A DNA stretch of 34,652 nt, taken from Rhodobacterales bacterium UBA5972 (lineage in GTDB: Bacteria; Pseudomonadota; Alphaproteobacteria; Rhodobacterales; Rhodobacteraceae). This document shows positions 1-8,035 of this stretch, one piece after another. Both the position numbers and the translations under genes were made by a program. How positions within the stretch are numbered: the first letter of the stretch is position 1; each line of letters opens with the position of its first letter. Under the pieces are notes generated by a model. That model did not search any database. It saw only the letters and a list, made by a program, of their open reading frames with translations, and was not told the origin of the DNA. Where the stretch lies: contig DJBQ01000103.1 in assembly GCA_002430125.1 (NCBI GenBank), forward strand, positions 23,973 to 58,624, in the 5' to 3' direction.

Positions 1-335
1 ATGATGATGACGATGAAGACGACCATGATCACGAACACGAGCACGGCCATGACGAGTTTGAAAGCTTCATTGTCACCCGCGCAGAAATCGCCGACCCAAA
101 GGCGTTTTCTGCGTTAGTTGCCGATGTCATTCTCACACACGATATTTTGCGACTGAAAGGCTTTGCCGCAGTCGCCGGAAAACCTATGCGACTGACCGTG
201 CAGGCGGTTGGCCCCCGGATCGACACGTATTTTGATCGCGCCTTTGCGCCTGGCGAACCCCGCGACACACGTCTGGTTGTTATCGGCCAAGCCGGACTTG
301 ACCGCGCGGCAATTGAAAAGGCGCTGATGGCATGA
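1..335 (+). CDS. cobW: CobW, C-terminal part (5' end outside window)
   Basis: The open frame runs in from the left edge and stops with TGA at 333-335. It begins with a run rich in Asp, His and Glu (about 20 residues). That run is typical of the metal-binding linker between the GTPase domain and the C-terminal domain of CobW/COG0523 G3E GTPases. The remaining ~90 residues fit the CobW C-terminal domain, with the typical RLKGFAAVAGKP and VQAVGPR segments. CobW proteins are thought to supply a metal to a client, here most likely cobalt for CobN cobaltochelatase. The Walker motifs are off the window. The following acetyltransferase starts inside the stop codon (ATGA), so the genes are probably co-translated. 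The assignment is strong because of the adjacent cobN. Confidence 0.9.
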   Translation, partial: DDDDEDDHDHEHEHGHDEFESFIVTRAEIADPKAFSALVADVILTHDILRLKGFAAVAGKPMRLTVQAVGPRIDTYFDRAFAPGEPRDTRLVVIGQAGLDRAAIEKALMA

Positions 336-793
336 AACCTGATCCTGTCTCGATCACGCCGGGCGACCCACGAGACCCCGATGTAACGGCGTTGCTGGAG
401 GCCAGTCACGCCCTGATGCAATCGCTGTTTCCGCCAGAAGCAAACCACTATTTGTCGGTAGATGCGTTGTGCACACCAACGATCCTGTTCTTTGTTGCGA
501 AATTGCACGGCGAAACCGCAGGGTGCGCGGCACTTTCGTTGAAAGACGGGTACGGCGAAGTGAAATCGATGTTCGTCGATCCTGCCAAGCGTGGTGCAAA
601 GATCGGTATAAAGCTGCTGGATCGACTGGAAGCCGAAGCGCGGGCAAAGGGGTTGCTTTTGTTACGGCTGGAAACCGGCGACAAACTTATCGCTGCCCAC
701 CGCCTTTACGCCACGCAGGGGTTCAAAGTTATCGGCCCGTTCGGCGATTACCCGGATGAACCAACCAGCATTTACATGGAAAAGGCGCTTTAG
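332..793 (+). CDS. GNAT-family N-acetyltransferase between cobW and cobN
   Basis: This 153-residue protein has the single-domain size of a GNAT acetyltransferase. The acetyl-CoA pyrophosphate-binding loop is visible as RGAKIG at residues 87-92, after the typical beta-strand VKSMFVDP. A late YATQGFKVIGPF segment matches the usual aromatic-Gly-Phe end of GNAT domains. The start codon overlaps the cobW stop by four bases. The substrate cannot be read from the sequence. Its place between cobW and cobN suggests a passenger or accessory role in the cobalamin operon, but no GNAT step exists in the known pathway. It is not closely similar to the second GNAT downstream of cobN. Confidence 0.85.
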   Translation: MKPDPVSITPGDPRDPDVTALLEASHALMQSLFPPEANHYLSVDALCTPTILFFVAKLHGETAGCAALSLKDGYGEVKSMFVDPAKRGAKIGIKLLDRLEAEARAKGLLLLRLETGDKLIAAHRLYATQGFKVIGPFGDYPDEPTSIYMEKAL

Positions 794-862
794 CGTCGTG
801 TTTCTTGTCGGTCCAAACGGTACGCCTGCAGGCTGGTGCTTTGGCAGCACAAGGACAGTCTG

Positions 863-3800
863 ATGCATTTACTCGCGGCCCAACCTGGTGCTATCGACAA
901 CGGTGCGGATCCTGTTGATCTGGGGCAAACGCCCGCCGAGGTGGTGTTCATATCAGCTGCTGACACCGAATTAGCGGCCCTGTCAGAGGCACGCGCCGCG
1001 ATTGAAGCCGATGCGCCCAGCTTGCGACTTGCCAGCCTTAACCACCTGCAACATCCAATGTCGGTTGACCTGCACATTGAAAATTGTGCCGCAAAATCCG
1101 GCTTGGTAATTGCGCGCGTGCTGGGTGGGGCCGGTTATTGGAAATACGGGCTTGAACAATATGCCATCGAACTGGCGCAAGCGGGTGTTCCGTTTGCCGC
1201 CCTGCCGGGTGATGACAAACCGGATGACGAGCTTTTTCGCCTGTCGACAATTGCCCGCGAAGACTGGGATGCGCTGTGGTCTTATCTGGTTGAAAGTGGT
1301 CCCGAAAATGCGGTGAATTTCCTGCATTATGCCAAGTCAATGCTGACCAACACGGCCCGACCCGAGGCTGCAAAACCACTGTTGCGCGCGGGTGTCTATT
1401 GGCCGGGCGCTGGAATTTCCGGCCTTCAGACGGCGCAGGAACAATGGACCAAAGACGCACCTATCGTGCCGATCGTGTTTTACCGGGCTTTGGTGCAAGG
1501 GGCTGGTCTCAATCCGATCAACAGGTTGGTGAAGTCTTTGCTTCGCAAAGGTCTGAACCCGCTGCCGGTTTTTGTGGCTTCCCTGAAAGACCCGGTGTCC
1601 GTGGCAACACTGGAAAGTCTGTTTCTGAAAGCACCGCCTGCGGTTATTCTGAACTGTACCAGCTTTGCCGTCGGTTCGCCGCATCAGGGTGACACATCAG
1701 CGGTCAATCCCCTGACGATGGACGCTGCGAACAAAGCGCCGGTTTTTCAGGTTGTGCTGTCTGCGTCCTCGGAACAGGTTTGGCGGGACGGTTTGTCTGG
1801 CTTGTCGGCGCGCGATATCGCCATGAATGTCGCCCTGCCCGAAGTGGATGGGCGCATCCTGTCGCGGGCGGTCAGCTTTAAGGGTGCAGCCTATTTTGAC
1901 GAAGCAACCGAATGCCCGATTGCGGCTTATCAAGCGCGCGGCGACCGGATTGATTTTGTCGTAGCGCTTGCCGCCAATTGGGCAAAGCTGCGCCAAACAC
2001 CCGAGGCGGAACGCAAAGTTGCCCTGATACTGGCCAATTACCCCAATAAAGACGGACGGTTAGCAAATGGGGTTGGGCTGGATACGCCTGCGGCCACCGT
2101 GCATGTTCTGGGCCTTTTGAAAGATACCGGTTACCGGGTTGTCGATCCGCCCGCAGATAGCGACGCATTGATGGCGCAGATTCTGGCAGGCCCGACAAAT
2201 TGGCTGACAGATCGTGCTGCGCGCGCCGGTGGGGTACAGATGTCGATGGCGGAATATCAGATCGATTATGGCCAACTGCCGTGGGAGTTGCGCGAACGCA
2301 TCGAAAGCCGTTGGGGCAAGCCCGAGCAGGATCCGTTTTATTGCGAGGGTGAAGTTGATTGCGGGTATTTCGCGTTGTCGATCCTGCAATTTGGCAATGT
2401 TCTGGTCGGGGTGCAGCCGGCGCGCGGGTATAATATTGACCCCAAAGACAGCTATCATTCCCCCGATCTGGTGCCGCCGCACAATTATCTGGCCTTCTAT
2501 TTCTGGCTGCGACATCAGTTTCGTGCCGACGCGCTGGTGCATATGGGCAAACACGGCAACCTGGAATGGTTGCCAGGTAAGGCTGTTGCGCTGAGCGAGA
2601 CCTGTCTGCCGGAAGCGGTATTGGGGCCAACACCGAATATCTATCCGTTCATTGTCAACGACCCCGGCGAAGGCACGCAGGCAAAACGGCGCACGCAGGC
2701 GGTGATCATCGACCACCTGACTCCACCACTGACGCGAGCCGAAAGTTATGGGCCGCTGCGTGATCTTGAGGCATTGGTGGACGAATATTACGAGGCGTCT
2801 GGGGTTGATCCACGCCGTCTGGAACATTTGCGCCGCGAGATTTTATTGCTGACTTCAACCACCGGCATTGCGCAGGATATTGGGATGGAAGGGGCCGATG
2901 AAACCGGCGACCTTGCAAAACTTGATGCTTATTTGTGTGATCTGAAAGAAGCGCAAATTCGGGACGGATTGCATATTTTCGGGCAATCGCCTGTTGGGCG
3001 GCTTGAACAGGATTTGGTGCAGGCTTTGACCCGGATACCACGTGGGTCCGGCAAGGGGGCGGACGCTTCGCTGCCGCGGGCATTGGTGGCTGATCTGGGG
3101 TTGGGATTTGACCCGCTTGATTGTGATATGGCGGGCAAGTGGCAGGGGCCAAGACCTGATGCTTTGCAGGCTGTGTCCGGCGATACATGGCGATCAAACG
3201 GTGACACTGTCGAGCGGCTTGAATTGCTTGCCTCAGCCCTGATCGGCGGGCAACCTCCTGATGCGTGGCCTGAAACCACGGCCGTTATGAATGCCATCAA
3301 CGCCCATATCCGCCCGGTTGTCCGCGCCTGCGGCCCGGACGAAGAAGCGGGGCTCCTCACCGCCCTAAAAGGGCAGTTCGTCGCCCCGGCGCCATCCGGC
3401 GCGCCCACCCGCGGACGGTTGGATGTATTGCCGACAGGGCGGAACTTTTTCAGCGTGGACAGTCGCGCGATACCCACGCCGACGGCTTGGGCATTGGGGT
3501 GGAAATCCGCCAATCTTTTGATCGAAAAGCACTTACAAACCGAAGGCGACTGGCTGCGCGCTTTGTTGCTGACCGCTTGGGGCACGGCGAACATGCGCAC
3601 CGGTGGTGACGATATCGCGCAAGCCCTCGCCTTGATGGGGGTCAAGCCGCAATGGGACAGTGCCAACCGCCGTGTCACCGGCTTTGAAATCCTGCCACTG
3701 AGCATTCTTGACCGCCCAAGGGTTGATGTAACCCTGCGTGTTTCGGGTTTCTTTCGCGACGCGTTTCCGCAGCAGATTGATCTGATCGACAGTGCTGCGC

Positions 3801-4570
3801 GCGCCGTTATGGCACTGGACGAGCCTGCGGATATGAACCCGGCTGCGGCGCGCGCGCGGGTTGAAGGCGTCGATGGGCAACACCGGGTTTTCGGATCAAA
3901 ACCCGGGGCATATGGTGCGGGTCTTCAGGCGATGATTGACGAGCGGCTTTGGGCCAGTAAGGCCGATCTGGCCGAGGCCTATCTTGAATGGGGCGGCTAT
4001 GCGTATGGCGGCGGCAAAGATGGCGCCCCGGCCCGCGCCGCCCTTGAAACCCGTCTGGGACAAGTCGAGGCAGTGGTGCAAAACCAGGATAACCGCGAAC
4101 ACGATTTGCTTGATTCCGACGATTACTATCAGTTTGAAGGCGGTGCAGCGGCAGCCGTGGCCACCCTGCAGGGGCGTGACCGGCCAGTTTACCACAACGA
4201 TCATTCGCGCCCCGAACGCCCGGTTATCCGGACGTTAGAGGATGAAATCGGAAGGGTCGTACGATCCCGTGTGGTCAATCCGAAATGGATCAATGGGGTC
4301 AAGCGCCACGGGTATAAAGGCGCGTTTGAAATGGCTGCAACCGTGGATTATCTGTTTGCATTCTCGGCCACCACAGGTGCGGTCAAAAGCCACCATTTCG
4401 ATCTGGTGCATGCGGCCTTTCTGGAAGACGAAGACACGCGCAACTTTATCGCCGAACACAATGCACCAGCTTTACGCGAAATCGCTGAACGGTTGATGGA
4501 AGCGATAGAGCGCGGGCTTTGGGTGCCAAAATCAAACTCGGCCCGCGCAATGCTGGAGGAGTTGAAATGA
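863..4570 (+). CDS. cobN: Cobaltochelatase subunit CobN
   Basis: This 1235-residue protein has the expected length for the large subunit of aerobic cobaltochelatase. CobN works with CobS and CobT (not in this window) to insert Co2+ into hydrogenobyrinic acid a,c-diamide, using ATP. The CobN/BchH signature HMGKHGNLEWLPGK lies near residue 560, and the WELRERIESRWG segment precedes it. I chose ATG 863, where the product begins MHLLAAQPG, because AAGGA at 851-855 is well spaced before it and family members commonly begin this way. An in-frame GTG at 836 would add nine residues and has no better ribosome site. The stop overlaps the next ATG. No frameshift or internal stop is seen. Confidence 0.97.
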   Translation: MHLLAAQPGAIDNGADPVDLGQTPAEVVFISAADTELAALSEARAAIEADAPSLRLASLNHLQHPMSVDLHIENCAAKSGLVIARVLGGAGYWKYGLEQYAIELAQAGVPFAALPGDDKPDDELFRLSTIAREDWDALWSYLVESGPENAVNFLHYAKSMLTNTARPEAAKPLLRAGVYWPGAGISGLQTAQEQWTKDAPIVPIVFYRALVQGAGLNPINRLVKSLLRKGLNPLPVFVASLKDPVSVATLESLFLKAPPAVILNCTSFAVGSPHQGDTSAVNPLTMDAANKAPVFQVVLSASSEQVWRDGLSGLSARDIAMNVALPEVDGRILSRAVSFKGAAYFDEATECPIAAYQARGDRIDFVVALAANWAKLRQTPEAERKVALILANYPNKDGRLANGVGLDTPAATVHVLGLLKDTGYRVVDPPADSDALMAQILAGPTNWLTDRAARAGGVQMSMAEYQIDYGQLPWELRERIESRWGKPEQDPFYCEGEVDCGYFALSILQFGNVLVGVQPARGYNIDPKDSYHSPDLVPPHNYLAFYFWLRHQFRADALVHMGKHGNLEWLPGKAVALSETCLPEAVLGPTPNIYPFIVNDPGEGTQAKRRTQAVIIDHLTPPLTRAESYGPLRDLEALVDEYYEASGVDPRRLEHLRREILLLTSTTGIAQDIGMEGADETGDLAKLDAYLCDLKEAQIRDGLHIFGQSPVGRLEQDLVQALTRIPRGSGKGADASLPRALVADLGLGFDPLDCDMAGKWQGPRPDALQAVSGDTWRSNGDTVERLELLASALIGGQPPDAWPETTAVMNAINAHIRPVVRACGPDEEAGLLTALKGQFVAPAPSGAPTRGRLDVLPTGRNFFSVDSRAIPTPTAWALGWKSANLLIEKHLQTEGDWLRALLLTAWGTANMRTGGDDIAQALALMGVKPQWDSANRRVTGFEILPLSILDRPRVDVTLRVSGFFRDAFPQQIDLIDSAARAVMALDEPADMNPAAARARVEGVDGQHRVFGSKPGAYGAGLQAMIDERLWASKADLAEAYLEWGGYAYGGGKDGAPARAALETRLGQVEAVVQNQDNREHDLLDSDDYYQFEGGAAAAVATLQGRDRPVYHNDHSRPERPVIRTLEDEIGRVVRSRVVNPKWINGVKRHGYKGAFEMAATVDYLFAFSATTGAVKSHHFDLVHAAFLEDEDTRNFIAEHNAPALREIAERLMEAIERGLWVPKSNSARAMLEELK

Positions 4571-5055
4571 CTCCGGTGCAAGCCGTTGTTCCCTATGACT
4601 GGACAGCCATTCTGACACTTATCCAAACAGAATTAGCCGATATGGACGCGCGGATCGATCCGCCATCGTCAATGCACTTGCTGACGGTAGACTCCATACG
4701 GGATCATGCTGCGACAGGCGAAGTCTGGGTGGTGGAGCAGCAGAATGCTCCGATTGGCTGCGTTTTTCTGTCAGCAAAGCCAGATGCATTGTACGTTGGC
4801 AAGCTGGCGGTCTCAGCACGACATCGCAACCAAGGGCTTGCCCGCGTTCTGATCGATCAGGCCGAAGCCAGAGCGCTGGCGCTTGGGGTGACGTTTCTGG
4901 AGCTTCAGACGCGGATCGAGCTTACCGAAAACCACGCCGCATTTACGCGAATGGGGTTTGTGAAAACGGCCGAGTCAGCGCATGATGGATATAACCGACC
5001 AACAAGCATTACGATGCGTCGGCAGGTTGGGCGGCAACATTTGCTGGAACCGTAA
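4567..5055 (+). CDS. GNAT-family N-acetyltransferase downstream of cobN
   Basis: This protein of 162 residues has the acetyl-CoA loop RHRNQGLA at residues 85-92 following the strand YVGKLAVS. It ends with an NHAAFTRMGF segment typical of GNAT motif B. ATG 4567 overlaps the cobN stop (ATGA) and has GGAGGAG about five to eleven bases upstream inside cobN, so translation is probably coupled. The open frame extends 48 bases upstream, but that start would lie inside cobN without a ribosome site. The acceptor substrate is unknown. The C-terminal tail after TSITMRRQ is not conserved in appearance. Confidence 0.85.
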   Translation: MTPVQAVVPYDWTAILTLIQTELADMDARIDPPSSMHLLTVDSIRDHAATGEVWVVEQQNAPIGCVFLSAKPDALYVGKLAVSARHRNQGLARVLIDQAEARALALGVTFLELQTRIELTENHAAFTRMGFVKTAESAHDGYNRPTSITMRRQVGRQHLLEP

Positions 5056-5127
5056 TCGCTGGCGTCCGTCAAGGGGCGGTCACGCGGGCTTTGGCAGCGC
5101 TTGAGGCTGAAAAGAAAGGAAACCCGG

Positions 5128-5514
5128 ATGACGCCACCAAAAACCGGACATTGCTTGTGTCGCGCTGTGACCTATGAATATGACGGGCCGGAAAATTGGA
5201 TGGCGCATTGTCATTGCGAAAGCTGCCGTCGAGTCACCTCGTCGGGTTTCACCAGCTTTCTGGGAGTGCCGAATGGTCATTGGCGTTGGACAGGGGACCT
5301 GCCGAAAACCTTTCAGTCTTCGCCCAAGGTGACGCGATCCTTTTGTGGAACTTGCGGCGCGCAGGTGGCTTATCAGTCAACCGACTATCCAGACGAGATT
5401 CATTTCTATGCGGCCCTGCTGGACGATGCTTTGTGGTTTCAGCCGACACAGCACGTGCATTCGGACGAACAACTTCTCTGGGTCATTCTTGGCGACGATC
5501 TGAGGCGTAAATGA
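5128..5514 (+). CDS. GFA/CENP-V-type zinc protein
   Basis: This 128-residue protein shows the glutathione-dependent formaldehyde-activating enzyme (GFA/Mss4-like) fold pattern. Cysteines occur at 9, 11, 28, 30, 33, 73 and 76 in the contexts GHCLC, CHCESC and FCGTCG, which normally bind zinc. Members are often annotated as S-(hydroxymethyl)glutathione synthase, but most have no proven activity, so I give only the family. ATG 5128 is chosen because AAAGGA lies about eight bases upstream; an in-frame TTG at 5101 is less likely. The stop overlaps the next gene (ATGA), placing it in the cob operon. Confidence 0.85.
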   Translation: MTPPKTGHCLCRAVTYEYDGPENWMAHCHCESCRRVTSSGFTSFLGVPNGHWRWTGDLPKTFQSSPKVTRSFCGTCGAQVAYQSTDYPDEIHFYAALLDDALWFQPTQHVHSDEQLLWVILGDDLRRK

Positions 5515-5864
5515 TCGGACATCTTTCGCTGATCCTGGGGTTTCAATTGCTGGGCGAGGTGATTGCCCGCAGCCTTGGCCTGCTGATGCCGGGGCCGGTG
5601 ATCGGCATGGTGTTGATGCTTTTGTTATTCATCGCAAAGCCTTGGATCGCGACGGCAATAAGGCCGACAGCGCAGGGATTGCTTGGTCATTTATCGCTGT
5701 TGTTTGTGCCCGCCGGTGTCGGCGTGGTTGGTCACGCGGCAGCATTGGGGTCGGACGGGCTGGCAATTCTTTTGGCACTGATCGGCAGCACAGTTGCCGC
5801 AATCGCGGTCGGTGCAGTTACCTTTAGCGCTTTGGCGCGGATAACCGGGCATGCCGATGACTGA
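5511..5864 (+). CDS. CidA/LrgA family membrane protein
   Basis: This hydrophobic protein of 117 residues has about four predicted membrane segments and the LrgA/CidA hallmark LGLLMPGPVIGMVL near residues 20-35. CidA/LrgA proteins were first called holin-like, and some LrgAB pairs are now known as small-molecule (for example pyruvate) transporters. The stop of the GFA gene overlaps its ATG, and its 3' end overlaps lrgB by 14 bases, so the pair is clearly expressed together. Its position inside a cobalamin operon is unusual and may mean transport of a metabolite, but nothing in the sequence identifies it. Confidence 0.88.
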   Translation: MIGHLSLILGFQLLGEVIARSLGLLMPGPVIGMVLMLLLFIAKPWIATAIRPTAQGLLGHLSLLFVPAGVGVVGHAAALGSDGLAILLALIGSTVAAIAVGAVTFSALARITGHADD

Positions 5865-6573
5865 ATTTCAGGAAATTTGGTCCTATCTGACCCGCGACCC
5901 TTTGCTGTGGCTGACCGCAACTTTGGTCGCTTACGCCATCGGCGACAGCCTGTTTCGCGCGTCGGGACGCAAGCCCTATGTCAACCCGGTTTTGATCGCC
6001 GTTACCGTGTTGGCCGGTGCATTGGCTGTGACCGGAACCAGCTATACCGACTATTTCGAAGGCGCAAAGTTCGTTCATTTCATGCTGGGACCAGCCACCG
6101 TCGCACTGGCTGTGCCGCTTTTTGTCAATCTGTCGAAGGTGCGAAAATCTGCCGTGCCGATTATCGGGGCCTTATTCGCAGGGTCGCTGACCGCGATCGT
6201 GACAGCCCTTGGCATTGCCTATGCGCTGGGGGTGCGCGGACAAGTGCTGATCTCGCTTGCTCCAAAGTCCGCCACCGCACCAGTTGCGATGGGGGTTTCG
6301 GAAAGCCTCGGCGGCTCGCCCACTTTGACCGCCGTGCTGGTGATCCTTACGGGCATTATCGGTGCGGTTGTTGCGACGCCCCTGCTGAACCTGCTAAGGA
6401 TCAAAGACTGGCGGGCGCGCGGATTTGCCACTGGCGTTGCCTCGCACGGTATCGGCACGGCGCGGGCCTTACAGGTCAACGAAACCGCCGGGGCGTTCGC
6501 TGGTCTTGGCATGGGATTGAACGCAATCCTGACGGCAATTTTGGCACCCTTCGTGGTGCGTCTGTTTTTCTAG
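5851..6573 (+). CDS. LrgB family membrane protein
   Basis: This 240-residue integral membrane protein has the length and pattern of LrgB/CidB/YohK. It includes the conserved segments PATVALAVPLF, SLAPKSATAPVAMGVSE and VASHGIGTARALQ. LrgB partners with the LrgA encoded immediately upstream, and the two reading frames overlap by 14 bases. A second in-frame ATG at 5857 is possible, and the choice changes only two residues. The protein is predicted to lie in the inner membrane. cobO follows after 12 bases with its own ribosome site, so this pair is embedded between cobN and cobO. Confidence 0.92.
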   Translation: MPMTEFQEIWSYLTRDPLLWLTATLVAYAIGDSLFRASGRKPYVNPVLIAVTVLAGALAVTGTSYTDYFEGAKFVHFMLGPATVALAVPLFVNLSKVRKSAVPIIGALFAGSLTAIVTALGIAYALGVRGQVLISLAPKSATAPVAMGVSESLGGSPTLTAVLVILTGIIGAVVATPLLNLLRIKDWRARGFATGVASHGIGTARALQVNETAGAFAGLGMGLNAILTAILAPFVVRLFF

Positions 6574-6585
6574 GGAGAGTCCAAA

Positions 6586-7194
6586 GTGACCGAAGATACC
6601 GAACGCCACGCAATGAAAATGGCCAAGAAAAAGGCCGCCCGTGACAAGATCATGGCCACAAAGACTGATCAGAAAGGCCTGATCATTGTCCATACCGGCA
6701 AGGGAAAAGGCAAATCCTCGGCTGCATTTGGGATGATTTTCCGCTGCATCGCTCACGACATGAAATGCGCCGTGGTCCAGTTCATCAAGGGTGGCATGTC
6801 GACCGGCGAGCGCGATCTGATTCTGTCGCGCTTTACCGATATTTGCGACTTCCACACGATGGGCGAAGGCTTTACCTGGGAAACCCAGGACAAAACCCGC
6901 GACACCGAAATGGCGCAAGCCGCGTGGGCCAAGGCCAAAGACCTGATCCGTGATGAAAGCAACACGATGGTGCTGCTGGACGAGATTAACATCGCGATCC
7001 GCTATGATTACGTTTCCATTGCCGAGGTTGTGGAGTTTCTGGCGACCGAAAAACCGCCGATGACGCATGTGGTTCTGACCGGGCGCAACGCCCATATTGA
7101 TCTGATTGAAATCGCCGATCTGGTGACCGAAATGGAACTGGTCAAACACCCGTTCCGCTCGGGCATCAAGGCACAGATCGGGGTTGAATACTGA
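6586..7194 (+). CDS. cobO: Cob(I)yrinic acid a,c-diamide adenosyltransferase CobO
   Basis: This 202-residue protein belongs to the CobO/BtuR/CobA adenosyltransferase family. It transfers the 5'-deoxyadenosyl group of ATP to the reduced cobalt of the corrin. The P-loop GKGKGKSS lies at residues 38-45. The later segments FIKGGMSTGERD, MVLLDEINIAI and VVLTGRNA are characteristic. It starts at GTG 6586 with AGGGAGA a few bases upstream. The basic N-terminal stretch (residues 8-30) is usual in this family. The stop overlaps the next ATG by one base (TGATG). Confidence 0.96.
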   Translation: MTEDTERHAMKMAKKKAARDKIMATKTDQKGLIIVHTGKGKGKSSAAFGMIFRCIAHDMKCAVVQFIKGGMSTGERDLILSRFTDICDFHTMGEGFTWETQDKTRDTEMAQAAWAKAKDLIRDESNTMVLLDEINIAIRYDYVSIAEVVEFLATEKPPMTHVVLTGRNAHIDLIEIADLVTEMELVKHPFRSGIKAQIGVEY

Positions 7195-7541
7195 TGGCGA
7201 TCAAACGAATGCTGACCCAATTTGGCATGGGTACCAGCCTGCGCCGCCATGACTATACCGAGGCCGCCAGCCGCGCCTTACGGGATGCGCTTTGGCACAA
7301 TTCAATCAACATGGCGGAACTGTTCGGCTTTCCAAAAGAAGCGATGATCCTTGATGTGGAAATCGGGGTTCAGCAACCAGACAGGGTCGACAAAACCGCC
7401 CTCGCCGCCATTTTCCCCTACGGCCAGCCAACGATCAACGTCACCCATGGCGGCCTTGATATCCCCCGGCCTGACGGCAATCCGACGGTCATTGCCAACG
7501 CCGCCATTTCGGTTTCGTTCGATATGGAGCCAATGCCATGA
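7194..7541 (+). CDS. Lin0512-family protein, first of two tandem paralogs
   Basis: This small soluble protein of 115 residues has no assigned biochemical function. I recognise it as the conserved hypothetical Lin0512 family from FGMGTSLRRHDYTEAASRA at the N-terminus and the central VQQPD. Its start overlaps the cobO stop by one base and its stop overlaps the ATG of its paralog. The two paralogs share GMG, a DYT-x-AA-x-RA helix, a His in the following helix, VQQPD, a P-x-G turn, GGL and VIA-x-AA near the end. Translational coupling to cobO suggests a role in corrinoid metabolism, which is inference only. Confidence 0.78.
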   Translation: MAIKRMLTQFGMGTSLRRHDYTEAASRALRDALWHNSINMAELFGFPKEAMILDVEIGVQQPDRVDKTALAAIFPYGQPTINVTHGGLDIPRPDGNPTVIANAAISVSFDMEPMP

Positions 7542-7906
7542 CCGATCAGCGCATCATCATCGAAATGGGCATGGGCAACGACCTGCACGGGATGGATTAC
7601 ACCAAGGCAGCCTTGCGCGCGATCGAAGACGCGTTTCGCCATTCTTCGCTGCCATTGTTTTCCAGCCTCGGAATGGATCACGCCGAAATGCGCGTTCAGG
7701 TGACGGTCGCTGTGCAGCAACCCGACAAACTTGACCTCGCCATCCTCACAGCCAAACTGCCGCGCGGCCGGGTAACGGTCACAGCTGTCAAAGGCGGCTT
7801 GAACGTCGAGAATCCCGAAAACAACGACACGATCGTGATTGCCACCGCCGCAGTCGAGGCATTTTTGCCAAATCAATCGGCCAAATGGCAACTGACCAAA
7901 ACCTGA
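7538..7906 (+). CDS. Lin0512-family protein, second of two tandem paralogs
   Basis: This 122-residue protein is clearly homologous to the preceding gene product. It has EMGMGNDLHGMDYTKAALRA at the N-terminus, VAVQQPDKLD in the centre and GGL and VIATAA near the C-terminus. It begins at ATG 7538, overlapping the previous stop (ATGA). Identity to its neighbour is about one third by eye, so the duplication is old. An old, retained, coupled duplication is more compatible with a heteromeric complex than with simple redundancy. The last ten residues are unique to this copy. It is probably the last gene of the cob operon, because a GC-rich hairpin follows. Confidence 0.78.
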   Translation: MTDQRIIIEMGMGNDLHGMDYTKAALRAIEDAFRHSSLPLFSSLGMDHAEMRVQVTVAVQQPDKLDLAILTAKLPRGRVTVTAVKGGLNVENPENNDTIVIATAAVEAFLPNQSAKWQLTKT

Positions 7907-7952
7907 CTTACGCTTCGATTTCTCAGAGGTTCAAATATCCTGGGGGGTCGCA

Positions 7953-7969
7953 GGGGGGCAAAGCCCCCC
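7953..7969 (+). terminator. GC-rich hairpin after the cob operon
   Basis: GGGGGGC at 7953-7959 pairs perfectly with GCCCCCC at 7963-7969 around an AAA loop. It lies about 47 bases after the last cob-operon stop and before the next gene on the same strand. It lacks a following T tract, so it may act as a weak or Rho-assisted terminator, or as part of a dispersed repeat that starts at TTCAAATAT (7930-7938). Confidence 0.45.
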
Positions 7970-8035
7970 CGCCCGGTCCGGCACGATAGTGACGGAGCCT
8001 CTTCTCAAATCAAAACCCTGTGCTAAGCTAAAGCG

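Noticed and set aside
1..60. Low-complexity GAT/GAC/CAC repeat at the left edge
   Set aside because: It encodes the normal Asp/His-rich linker of CobW and is not a separate repeat element.
3354..3420. GC-rich inverted sequences within cobN that resemble a terminator
   Set aside because: They are in the middle of an uninterrupted conserved gene and lack a T tract.
1878..3705. Long antisense open frames inside cobN (up to about 258 codons)
   Set aside because: They lie opposite a complete, well-conserved CobN, lack ribosome sites and have low-complexity composition typical of shadow frames in GC-rich DNA.
5877..6644. 255-codon plus-strand frame overlapping lrgB
   Set aside because: It is a +2 frame shadow of a clearly conserved LrgB, is Arg/Cys-rich and has no recognisable domain.
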